A stretch of 56,747 bases of DNA from Terriglobia bacterium (lineage in GTDB: Bacteria > Acidobacteriota > Vicinamibacteria > Vicinamibacterales > CAVVIG01): contig JAIQFX010000021.1 of the NCBI GenBank assembly GCA_020073005.1, forward strand, positions 1 to 56,747. The letters are read 5' to 3'. Below the pieces are notes generated by a model. That model did not search any database. It was not told the DNA's origin and saw nothing but the letters and a program-made list of their open reading frames with translations. Made by a program: the position numbers and the translations under genes. This document shows positions 23,500 to 31,250 of this stretch, piece by piece (position 1 is the stretch's first letter; every line of letters begins with the position of its first letter).

Positions 23500-24665
23500 G
23501 CGAGCACGACGATCTCGACGCGCTCGTCACCGAGTTGAATGCTGGCGCGCCTGGCGCCGCGACCGGACGGCGGGGCGCGCCGGTCGGCGGCCACGAGGCT
23601 GAAACGGCGCGCCTTCGCGCCTGGCTCGAGCACGTCGTCGATCGGTCTGGGAGCGATCTGCTGCTCGTCGCCGGCGCGCCGCCGTCGCTGCGCGTCGAAG
23701 GCGCGATCGTGCCGCTGGCGGAAGGACCGCTCGGCAGCGAGGAAATCGCCGACGCCGTCTCGCCCGCGCTTCCGCCGCACGCGCGGCGCGCGTTCCGCGA
23801 GAGCGGCATCGCCGACGGATCGTTCCGCACCGCGGACCTCGGCCGATTCCGGATCAACCTGCACCACGAGCGCGGACGCGCGGCCGCGGCGATTCGTCGT
23901 CTGCCCACGACGGTGCCGCGCCTCTCGTCCCTGAATCTTCCGCCCACGGTCGAGGCGCTCACGCGGCTGCCGCGGGGACTTGTCCTGCTCGGCGGACCGA
24001 CCGGCTCCGGCAAGACGACGACGCTCGCCGCGCTCGTCAACGAGATCAACCATCGAGACGCCCGGCACATCATCACGATCGAGGACCCGATCGAGTACGA
24101 GCACGTCCACAAGAAGTGCCTGATCGAGCAGGTCGAGATCGGCATCGACGCGCCGGATTTTCCCGCCGCGCTGCGCGCCGCGCTCCGCCAGGCGCCCGAC
24201 ATCATCGTCGTCGGCGAGATGCGCGATCCGGAGACGATGCAGATCGCGGTCGCGGCGGGCGAGACGGGACACCTGGTGTTCTCCAGCGTCCACACGACAG
24301 ACGTCGCGACGACGGTCGCGCGCATCGCGGATTCGTTTCCGCTCGAGCGCCAGCACACGATCCGGCAGGAGCTCGCGATGGCGCTGGCCGGCGTCCTGAC
24401 GCAGACGCTCATGCCCCGGGCGCCGACGTCTGGCGGCGGGCTGATTCCGGCAGCCGAGCTACTGCTCGTGAGTTACGGCGCGCGGCAGCACATCCGGAAG
24501 AACGCGCTGCAGCACCTGCATCAGGAAATCACGATCACGCGCAAGCACGGATCGTTCACGCTCGAGGAGTCGCTGGCGGAACTGGTCAAGCGCGAGCTCA
24601 TCGACCGCAAGGACGCGCTCACGCGCGCCGTGCATCCCGAAGAGCTCGAGCGCCTGTTAACGTAG
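23496..24665 (+). CDS. PilT/PilU-type twitching ATPase
   Basis: The protein has 389 residues, with the start overlapping the channel gene stop by four bases. The N-terminal PAS-like domain (about 40-130) is followed by the secretion ATPase core: Walker A GPTGSGKTTT (about 167-176), Asp box ITIEDPIEYEH, Walker B DIIVVGEMRD, and the His box TGHLVFSSVHTTD. These are hallmarks of type IV pilus retraction ATPases. It has an extra N-terminal stretch of about 35 residues (MSEHDDLDALVTELNAGAPG) compared with canonical PilT. No pilus genes are nearby, so it may be a secondary retraction ATPase (PilU-like). The 3' end overlaps the convergent permease gene by nine bases. Confidence 0.92.
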   Translation: MSEHDDLDALVTELNAGAPGAATGRRGAPVGGHEAETARLRAWLEHVVDRSGSDLLLVAGAPPSLRVEGAIVPLAEGPLGSEEIADAVSPALPPHARRAFRESGIADGSFRTADLGRFRINLHHERGRAAAAIRRLPTTVPRLSSLNLPPTVEALTRLPRGLVLLGGPTGSGKTTTLAALVNEINHRDARHIITIEDPIEYEHVHKKCLIEQVEIGIDAPDFPAALRAALRQAPDIIVVGEMRDPETMQIAVAAGETGHLVFSSVHTTDVATTVARIADSFPLERQHTIRQELAMALAGVLTQTLMPRAPTSGGGLIPAAELLLVSYGARQHIRKNALQHLHQEITITRKHGSFTLEESLAELVKRELIDRKDALTRAVHPEELERLLT

Positions 24666-25955
24666 CGCGAGGCTGTCAGCCGAGCGGGTCGTCAGGAAGA
24701 GCACGGCGCCCGCCGCGAGCGCGGCGCAGCCCCAGAGCAGCTGATCGCGCGTCGCGCCGGCGGCGATTCCCGCGCACACGACAATCGCGACCACAGGAAC
24801 GACGGCGCCCAGGGGCGTCACGAAGCCTGCCGGTTTGACGTCGATCGACGCCTGCGTCGCCGAGCGCAGACGCAGCGTCGCGGCCGCCGTCCCCGCGTAC
24901 ATGAGCAGCCGCGCCAGCGCGCTCACGCTGGCGACGGCCGTCAGCGATCCGCTCAGCGCGAGGATCAGCGCGATCGCCGACGTCCACAAGATCGCGTTCA
25001 CCGGCGTCTGAAAACGCGGATGCACGCGGCCGAGCGCCGACGGGAGCTGGCCTTGCTCCGCCAGCGCGTAGAGCATCCGCGATCCGTTGAGCACCTGACC
25101 GGCGTTGTTGCCGGACATCGAGATCACGGATCCGACGCCGATCAGGAGCGCGCCGCCGGCGCCGAGAAACGCGGCGGCCGCGTCGGCCATCGGCGTGCTG
25201 TGCGCGGCGACGTCCGGCAGCACGCCCTGCGCGACGATCTGCGCGAGCGTCATGATCGCCATCGCGATCAGCACCGTCGCGACGATCGCGAACGGGACGT
25301 CGCGCCGCGGATCGATCGCTTCGCCGCCCGGCACCGGCACGACTTCGTATCCGCCGTAGATGAAGATCAGCAGCAGGGCCGCCGTACCTGCCTGGCCTAC
25401 GTTGATCGGCGGGAGCGTCGTCAGACGCGCCGGCTGGATGAACATCAGCCCGATGCCGATGAAGAGCGCCAGCGGCACGAGCTTCGCGATCGTGAATCCG
25501 TTGACGACCCACGCGCTCTGCCGAATGCCGCGCACGTTGATCGCCGCGAACGTGCCCGTCAGTCCCGCGAGGAACGTGATGCGCGGCCAGCCCGTCGTCA
25601 TCACGGGCCAGTAGTACCCGAGCGCGACCGCCGTCGCCGACATGATGCTCGCCTGGCTCGTGGCGCGCGAGAACCACTGCATCCAGCCGACTTCGAATCC
25701 GACGAAGTCGCCGAACGCGGCGCGCGTGTAGAGATACGGACCGCCGGTGCCTTCGAAGCGGCTGCCGACTTCGGCGAAGCAGAGCGCGACGGAGAGCGAC
25801 AGCAGGCCGATCGCGACAAAGCCGATCGGACTCCACGCGCCGATCTGCGCGGCGACCAGCGCGGGCCAGACGAAGATGGCGCCGCCGATTACCTGATTGA
25901 CGCCGAGCGCGGTGAGGTCCCAGCGGCCGAGCGCGCGGCGAAGTGAAGGTTGCAT
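24657..25955 (-). CDS. APC-family amino acid permease
   Basis: This 432-residue polytopic protein with about 12 helices starts at MQPSLRRALGRWDLTALGVNQVIGGAIFVWP. The first helix carries the APC-superfamily glycine motif (GVNQVIGGAIF), and EVGSRFEGTGGPYLYTRAAFGDFVGFEVGW is the conserved segment of helices 2-3. It should import or exchange amino acids or amines across the inner membrane; substrate unknown. It lies downstream of the nitrilase-family gene on the same strand, separated only by a REP-like palindrome. The two may be co-transcribed, with the permease importing the substrate of that protein (inference). The frame is open far upstream, but that part is a shadow of the nitrilase gene. 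Confidence 0.92.
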   Translation of the reverse strand: MQPSLRRALGRWDLTALGVNQVIGGAIFVWPALVAAQIGAWSPIGFVAIGLLSLSVALCFAEVGSRFEGTGGPYLYTRAAFGDFVGFEVGWMQWFSRATSQASIMSATAVALGYYWPVMTTGWPRITFLAGLTGTFAAINVRGIRQSAWVVNGFTIAKLVPLALFIGIGLMFIQPARLTTLPPINVGQAGTAALLLIFIYGGYEVVPVPGGEAIDPRRDVPFAIVATVLIAMAIMTLAQIVAQGVLPDVAAHSTPMADAAAAFLGAGGALLIGVGSVISMSGNNAGQVLNGSRMLYALAEQGQLPSALGRVHPRFQTPVNAILWTSAIALILALSGSLTAVASVSALARLLMYAGTAAATLRLRSATQASIDVKPAGFVTPLGAVVPVVAIVVCAGIAAGATRDQLLWGCAALAAGAVLFLTTRSADSLALR

Positions 25956-25960
25956 GAATC

Positions 25961-25987
25961 GGCTCGCCTGAAAGGCTCGCCCTACGG
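25961..25987. repeat. REP-like palindrome between permease and nitrilase-family gene
   Basis: The core, read on the minus strand, is GCGAGCCTTTCAGGCGAGC and is preceded by CGTAGG. The same core preceded by CGTAGC occurs at 35070-35094, inside the first M14 peptidase gene. Here it fills the whole gap between two genes and includes the nitrilase-family stop codon. Confidence 0.9.
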
Positions 25988-26806
25988 CCGCGCGAGCCAG
26001 TCCGCGTACAGCTCGGGCCGGCGGTCGCGCAGGAACAGTCTCCGCGCGTTGGACGCCGTGTTCTGCGCGACGTCGGCGTCGGCGTAGAGGATCTCGCCGG
26101 TGCCGAGCTTCGCGCGCGCGACGATGGTGCCGTCTGGTCCGCAGACGAACGACTCGCCGGCAAACGTCAGCTTCTCTTCTTTCCCGACGCGGTTGCACAG
26201 CGCGACGTAGTACCCGTTGTGGAACGCGGCGACGCGCATCTCCGCTTCGTAGAGTCCTTCGGGCCACTCGCCCACCGATCCGGCCTGCGGCACGACGACG
26301 AGGTCCGCGCCGTTGAGTGCGAGCGCGCGCATGAACTCGGGATAGTGCCGGTCGTAGCAGATCGCGACGCCGATCGCGCCGGCCTTCGTGCGATACACGG
26401 GCGCGCCGGTATCGCCGGGCGCGTAGTAGCCCTGCTCGTGAAAACACGCGTACTCGGTGATGTGAATCATCCGCGTGCGGCCGAGCAGCGATCCGTCCGC
26501 GTCGATCACGGGCGAGCAGTCGAACGTGCGATCGCCGGCACGCTCGAAGAGATTCAGCACGCAGACGACGCCGGACTCGCGCGCTTTCGCGGCGAACGCG
26601 TCGGTGAGCGGACCCGGAACGGTCTCGGCCTGCGCGAGCGAACCCGGGCCGGCGGGATTCTGCGGATAGAACGGCTCGAACGCGAGCTCGGCGAACGCGA
26701 CGACGTTCGCGCCCGCGCGCGCCGCGGTCTCGAACGCGCGCAGGCCGCGAGCGATGTTGTCCGCTTTGTTCGATGTGGCGTGCTGCTGGACCAGAGCGAT
26801 GCGCAT
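25982..26806 (-). CDS. Carbon-nitrogen hydrolase (nitrilase superfamily) with altered catalytic lysine
   Basis: The protein has 274 residues and aligns closely to N-carbamoylputrescine amidase/beta-ureidopropionase types. Catalytic Glu40 (VAFAELAFEP) and Cys150 (AICYDRHYPE) are present. The lysine motif, normally GKYRKMHIP...PGD, aligns without gaps as GRTRMIHIT...PGD, so the catalytic Lys position is Met113. The codon is clearly ATG. The enzyme may therefore be inactive as an amidase, use another residue, or belong to a diverged subfamily. It is divergent from pruA with only 24 bases between the starts, suggesting shared regulation with proline/arginine catabolism, and upstream of an amino-acid permease. 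Confidence 0.88.
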   Translation of the reverse strand: MRIALVQQHATSNKADNIARGLRAFETAARAGANVVAFAELAFEPFYPQNPAGPGSLAQAETVPGPLTDAFAAKARESGVVCVLNLFERAGDRTFDCSPVIDADGSLLGRTRMIHITEYACFHEQGYYAPGDTGAPVYRTKAGAIGVAICYDRHYPEFMRALALNGADLVVVPQAGSVGEWPEGLYEAEMRVAAFHNGYYVALCNRVGKEEKLTFAGESFVCGPDGTIVARAKLGTGEILYADADVAQNTASNARRLFLRDRRPELYADWLARP

Positions 26807-26830
26807 CAGCAGATGGTAAACTGAAAGGCT

Positions 26831-28474
26831 ATGTCATCCTCCAACGCCGTCTTCAACGGCCGCCGGCGCGTTCCGCCCGCGACCAACGATCCGATTCGTT
26901 CCTACGCGCCGGGCTCGCCCGAGCGCGCGTCGCTCAAAGCCCGCCTGAAAACGATGGCGAGCGAGAGCATCGACATCCCGCTCATCATCGGCGGCAAGGA
27001 AGTTCACACCGGCAGCTGCGGCAAGTCGGTCATGCCGCACGATCATCAGCACGTCCTCGGCCACTACCACAAAGCCTCCGAGTCGCACGTGCTCCAGGCG
27101 GTCGACGCGGCGCGCACTGCTTGGAATGACTGGACGAGCTGGTCGTTCGACGATCGCGCGGCCGTGATTCTGAAAGCCGCCGAGCTGCTCCGCACCTCGT
27201 GGCGCGACGTCATCAACGGCGCGACGATGCTCGGCCAGTCGAAGACCGCGTTCCAGGCGGAGATCGACGCGGCGTGCGAGATCGTCGACTTCTGGCGCTT
27301 CAACGTGCACTACGGCCAGGAGCTGCTCGACGAGCAGCCGCTCAGCGACAACACGATGTGGAATCAGGTCGAGTACCGCGGCCTCGAAGGCTTCGTGTAC
27401 GCGGTCACGCCGTTCAACTTCACCTCGATCGCCGCGAACCTGCCGACCGCGCCCGCGCTGATGGGCAACACCGTCGTCTGGAAGCCCGCGTCGAGCGCGA
27501 TGTTCAACGCGTACTACCTGATGAAGCTGTACGAAGAGGCCGGCATGCCGCCCGGCGTGATCAATATGGTCGCGGGCGACTCGGCGATGATCTCGAAGAT
27601 CCTGCTCTCGCATCGCGATCTCGCCGGCGTGCACTTCACCGGCAGCACCGAGGTCTTCAACGACATGTGGAAGACGATCGGCAGCTCCATGGGCAGCTAC
27701 CGTTCGTACCCGCGCATCGTCGGCGAGACGGGCGGCAAGGATTTCATCCTCGCGCATCCGTCGGCGGACGCCGACGCATTTGCGGTCGCCGCTGTCCGCG
27801 GCGGCTACGAGTTCCAGGGACAGAAGTGCTCGGCCGCGAGCCGCCTCTACGTGCCGAAGTCGCTGTGGAACGGCGTGCGCGATCGCATGGTCGCGATGAT
27901 CGACGACATCAAGATGGGCGACGTCCAGGACTTCCGCAACTTCATGGGCGCCGTCATCGACAAGAAGTCGTTCGACAAGATCAGCGAGTACATCGCCTAC
28001 GCGAAGCAGAGCGCGAAGATCGTCGCCGGCGGCCAGTGCGACGCGAGCAAGGGCTTCTTCATCCGTCCGACGCTCGTCGAGACGGCGGATCCCGCGTATC
28101 GCCTGCTGTGCGAAGAGATCTTCGGACCGGTGCTGACGGTCCACGTCTACGACGATGCGAAGTGGGCGGAGACGATGAAGATCGTCGACACGACGTCGCC
28201 GTACGCGCTGACGGGCGCCGTCTTCGCGCAGGATCGCCGCGCGATCGTCGAGGCGACGTCGGTGCTGAGGCACGCGGCGGGCAACTTCTACGTCAACGAC
28301 AAGCCGACGGGCGCGGTCGTGGGCATGCAGCCGTTCGGCGGCGCGCGCGCGTCCGGCACGAACGACAAGGCGGGATCGAAACTGAATCTGATCCGCTGGG
28401 TCAGCGCGAGGACGATCAAGGAGAACTTCGCGCCGCCGAAGGACTACAAGTACCCGTTCATGGGACAGGAATAG
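26831..28474 (+). CDS. pruA: L-glutamate gamma-semialdehyde (1-pyrroline-5-carboxylate) dehydrogenase
   Basis: The 547-residue protein is the stand-alone P5C dehydrogenase type (RocA/PruA, ALDH4 class), longer than ordinary ALDHs because of its N-terminal extension. Features are the cofactor segment YAVTPFNFTSIAANL, HFTGSTEVF, the general base Glu299 in VGETGGKDF and the nucleophile Cys333 in QGQKCSAASR. It oxidises glutamate semialdehyde from proline or arginine breakdown to glutamate. No proline dehydrogenase is in the window. Its start is 24 bases from the divergent nitrilase-family gene. Length and motifs are complete. Confidence 0.95.
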   Translation: MSSSNAVFNGRRRVPPATNDPIRSYAPGSPERASLKARLKTMASESIDIPLIIGGKEVHTGSCGKSVMPHDHQHVLGHYHKASESHVLQAVDAARTAWNDWTSWSFDDRAAVILKAAELLRTSWRDVINGATMLGQSKTAFQAEIDAACEIVDFWRFNVHYGQELLDEQPLSDNTMWNQVEYRGLEGFVYAVTPFNFTSIAANLPTAPALMGNTVVWKPASSAMFNAYYLMKLYEEAGMPPGVINMVAGDSAMISKILLSHRDLAGVHFTGSTEVFNDMWKTIGSSMGSYRSYPRIVGETGGKDFILAHPSADADAFAVAAVRGGYEFQGQKCSAASRLYVPKSLWNGVRDRMVAMIDDIKMGDVQDFRNFMGAVIDKKSFDKISEYIAYAKQSAKIVAGGQCDASKGFFIRPTLVETADPAYRLLCEEIFGPVLTVHVYDDAKWAETMKIVDTTSPYALTGAVFAQDRRAIVEATSVLRHAAGNFYVNDKPTGAVVGMQPFGGARASGTNDKAGSKLNLIRWVSARTIKENFAPPKDYKYPFMGQE

Positions 28475-28585
28475 ATTTGGGGATCTGAGAAATTGAGGAT
28501 GTGAGGAAGTAGGAGCCGCCGCGTGGGTCCGGCGCTTCGGATCTGAAGATCCTTACCTCCTCAGATCCTCACTTCCCCAAATCTC
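28474..28585. repeat. Inverted tandem-octamer element between pruA and the SDR gene
   Basis: The left arm (28474-28512) starts in the pruA stop codon and has GATTTGGG and GATNTGAG-like units ending GAGGAAGTAGGAGCCGCCGCG. The right arm (28538-28585) contains CTCCTCAGATCC, TCACTTCC and CCAAATCT. Its outer end overlaps the stop codon of the convergent SDR gene. The AAGTAGGAGCCG core start matches AAGTAAGAACCG at 31182-31193 with two changes. Confidence 0.9.
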
Positions 28586-29591
28586 ACTCCGACGAGGACG
28601 GCGGGATCTTTCCGAGGAACGCCTGCGTGCGCCGCGCGAGCGTCGTCAGCCAGTCGAGATGCAGGCTGGTCATCGTGCGGAACAGTTCGACGAATGGCGG
28701 CGGCAGGACCGTGAAGTCGATCGCGTGCGCACCCCAGTCGGGCCGGCGACCATCAGCATCAGTGAACTTGTAGTGCCGCGCGAGCTCCCACGAACTACAG
28801 AGCTCGCCCGTGCGCCCCAGGATCTTCGGGTCCGCGGCTAGCGCCGCAACCGCGCGACCGATGAAGAGCGGCGTTTCCGATTCGAGAAAGTTCGCGTCTT
28901 TCTTACCCGCGTCGCGCCAGTTGGCTTCGGTCACGCCGTGGTGCTCGAGCATCGCCTCCGACCGCAGGAAGCCCGGCGTGATCGCGACCGCCGCGACGCC
29001 ATGCGGCTTGAGCTCGGCGGCCATGTTGAGCGCGATGCCTTTGAGCGCGAGCTTCATCGTCTGCGTCAGCGGATTGCCGCCGGCAGAGAGAACGTCGTTC
29101 TCCGTGACTTCGACAATCAATCCGCGGCCCGCGCGGATCATGATCGGCGCGGCGTGTTTCGCGGTGATGATGTGCGACAACACGGCCTGACGGAAGATCG
29201 CTTCGCCGTTGGTGAGATCCGTCTTCCAGAAGGATCCCCACTGGTGCATCATCGGGTCCTCGCCCGCGATGCTGTTCACGAGCACGTCGAGCCTGCCGTG
29301 CTCGCGATCGATGCACTCGATCAGCGCCTTCACGTCGGCTTCAATCGTGTGATCGACACGCGCGGCGATCGCGCGGCCGCCTGCGGCCGCGATCATCTGC
29401 GCGGTTTCATCGATCGTTTCGGGTCGTTCGTATGCTGACGGCTGACCGCGAACGCTGCGCCCGGTGCAATAGACGAGCGCGCCGGCTTCGGCCAGTCCGC
29501 GCGCGATGCCGCGCCCAGCTCCGCGCGTGGCGCCGGCGACCAGGGCCACGCGGCCTGAGAGAGGGTTCAGGGTACCGGGTTCAGGGTTCAT
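28584..29591 (-). CDS. Short-chain dehydrogenase/reductase lacking the catalytic tyrosine
   Basis: This 335-residue SDR is of the DHRS1-like branch (TPGFLRSEAMLEHHGVTEANWRDAG is typical). The cofactor motif is AGATRGAGRG (19-28) and NSIAG (106-110) follows. At the active site the family reads GNLFYDLxK; here it reads GNPLTQTMK, so Thr176 replaces the catalytic Tyr while Lys180 remains. It may be catalytically dead, or use another proton donor. The start is supported by AGGAGG eight bases upstream. The first 13 codons consist of a GGGTTCA-type repeat, so the N-terminus MNPEPGTLNPLSG is repeat-derived. The C-terminal part (about 250-335) is longer than in typical SDRs. Confidence 0.87.
   Translation of the reverse strand: MNPEPGTLNPLSGRVALVAGATRGAGRGIARGLAEAGALVYCTGRSVRGQPSAYERPETIDETAQMIAAAGGRAIAARVDHTIEADVKALIECIDREHGRLDVLVNSIAGEDPMMHQWGSFWKTDLTNGEAIFRQAVLSHIITAKHAAPIMIRAGRGLIVEVTENDVLSAGGNPLTQTMKLALKGIALNMAAELKPHGVAAVAITPGFLRSEAMLEHHGVTEANWRDAGKKDANFLESETPLFIGRAVAALAADPKILGRTGELCSSWELARHYKFTDADGRRPDWGAHAIDFTVLPPPFVELFRTMTSLHLDWLTTLARRTQAFLGKIPPSSSE
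29570..29591. repeat. GGGTTCA/TGAACCC short repeat overlapping the SDR start
   Basis: Two GGGTTCAGGG units face each other around the palindrome GGTACC-like centre. On the minus strand they encode most of the first 13 SDR residues, beginning at the ATG. Confidence 0.7.
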
Positions 29592-29653
29592 GGAGCGAGC
29601 CTCCTGGTTCCCGTGGGCGGGCGACATCATAATTGTTCTCGGAGACCACATCA

Positions 29654-31147
29654 ATGATGACGCGCGAACAATTCCTGAAGCTGTGTGCGACCGGCACCGT
29701 CGGCGCTCTCGCGGCACCGGTCGCGGCGGCGCGGCAACCGTCGACGCCCCGGGCGTTTCCCGCGGGCGTCACGGCGGCCGTCGTCGCATTCATCCAGCAG
29801 TCGCGCTTCGATCGCATGCCGGCCAACGCCATCGCCGAAGCCAAACGCTGCCTCGTCGACGGCTTCGGCGTCATCCTCGCCGGCGCGACGGTTCGCGGCA
29901 GCGCGATCGTCCGCGACTACGTGAAAGCGACGAGCGCCCAAGGCGCATCGACCGTTCTCGGACCCGATCGGATGTCGGCGGCGGCGGCGCACGCCGCGCT
30001 CGCCAACGGCGCGAGCGGCCACGCGATGGACTACGACGACACGCAGCTTTCGACGACGCCGGATCGCGTCTTCGGACTGCTGACGCATCCCACGGTGCCG
30101 GTTCTGTCTGCGTCGCTCGCGGTCGCCGAACGGCTCGGCGTCTCCGGCCGCGCGTTCCTCGAAGCGTTCCTTACCGGCTTCGAAGTCGAATGCAGGATCG
30201 CGGAAGCGATCAACCCGAAACACTACGTGCGGGGATTCCACAGCACGGGCACGATCGGCGTCTTCGGCGCCACCGCGAGCGCTGCGAAACTGATGACTCT
30301 CACGGGCGCGCAGACGGCGCACGCGCTCGGCATCGCCGCCAGCCTGAGCGCCGGGCTCCGCGTCAACTTTGGATCGATGACCAAGCCGTTGCACGCGGGA
30401 CGCGCGGCGGAAAACGGCGTGACCGCCGCGGAGCTCGCCTCGCGCGGCTTCACCGCGGGCGACGACGGGCTCGACGGCGAATGGGGATTCTTTCAGGTGA
30501 CTGGTGGCGGCGCCGACCTCGCGCGCATCGTGCCGGCACTCGGCCGGCCGTTCTCCATCGTCACGCCTGGCGTCTCGTTCAAGCCGTACCCGTGCGGGTC
30601 GCTCGGGCATCCGACGATGGATGCGATGCTCAAGCTGGTGACCGACCATGACGTGAAGCCCGAGCAGATCGCGCGCATGCGCGTCCGCGCGGGCTCGAAC
30701 ATCCTCAACCCGCTGCGCTACGCGACGGCGAAGACGGAGCTGGAAGCGAAGTTCTGTCTGCCGTTCATGATGTCGAGCATCGCGTTGAGACGCCGCGCCG
30801 GCATCCGCGAGTTCACCGACGAGTTCGTCTCATCCGCGCCGGTGCAGGCGATGATGGCGCGCGTCGAGACGATCTTCGATCGGGACATCGAAGCGCGCGG
30901 CTTCGACAAGATGCGGAGCGTGGTCGAGGTGGACTTGGTGGACGGCCGGAAACTGACGCAGGCGTCCGACGAGCGCTATCGCGGCGGGCCCGAGCGTCCG
31001 TTCACGCGCGCGGACCTGCACGAGAAGTTCACCGACTGCGCGAGCCTCGTGCTGCCGGCCGACCGGATTCAGCGCGCGCTCGACGTCATCGAGTCGCTCG
31101 AGCGGATCGGCGACGTGCGCGAGCTCGTGGAGAATTTGAGGGTGTAA
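29654..31147 (+). CDS. MmgE/PrpD family protein, exported
   Basis: This protein of about 497 residues begins MMTREQFLKLCATGTVGALAAPVAAAR, a Tat-like or Sec signal, and GGAG lies nine bases before the ATG. The body shows MmgE/PrpD (2-methylcitrate dehydratase) features: VDGFGVILAGATVRG, HAMDYDDTQ, FHSTGTIGVFGAT, KPLHAGRAAENG and YPCGSLGHPTMDA. Family members include 2-methylcitrate dehydratase, cis-aconitate decarboxylase and immune-responsive gene 1. An exported member is unusual because the characterised enzymes are cytoplasmic. No propionate pathway genes flank it. The true substrate is unknown. It is divergent from the SDR. Confidence 0.9.
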   Translation: MMTREQFLKLCATGTVGALAAPVAAARQPSTPRAFPAGVTAAVVAFIQQSRFDRMPANAIAEAKRCLVDGFGVILAGATVRGSAIVRDYVKATSAQGASTVLGPDRMSAAAAHAALANGASGHAMDYDDTQLSTTPDRVFGLLTHPTVPVLSASLAVAERLGVSGRAFLEAFLTGFEVECRIAEAINPKHYVRGFHSTGTIGVFGATASAAKLMTLTGAQTAHALGIAASLSAGLRVNFGSMTKPLHAGRAAENGVTAAELASRGFTAGDDGLDGEWGFFQVTGGGADLARIVPALGRPFSIVTPGVSFKPYPCGSLGHPTMDAMLKLVTDHDVKPEQIARMRVRAGSNILNPLRYATAKTELEAKFCLPFMMSSIALRRRAGIREFTDEFVSSAPVQAMMARVETIFDRDIEARGFDKMRSVVEVDLVDGRKLTQASDERYRGGPERPFTRADLHEKFTDCASLVLPADRIQRALDVIESLERIGDVRELVENLRV

Positions 31148-31245
31148 GGATTTGAGGATGTGAGGATCTGAGGATTTGAGGAAGTAAGAACCGGCAGCGC
31201 AAGCGCGGCGTTCTTCAAATTCTCAGATTCTCAGATTCTCACATC
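31148..31245. repeat. Inverted tandem-octamer element after the MmgE/PrpD gene
   Basis: The left arm has five GGATNTGA-type octamers (31148-31187) starting one base after the stop codon. The core starts AAGAACCGG and ends GCGGCGTTCTTC (31205-31216). The right arm has four units of the reverse-complement type TCAGATTC (31214-31245). The core end is identical over 12 nt to the sequence inside the right arm of the GxxExxY cassette at 10753-10764. Confidence 0.93.
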
Positions 31246-31250
31246 TCGGC

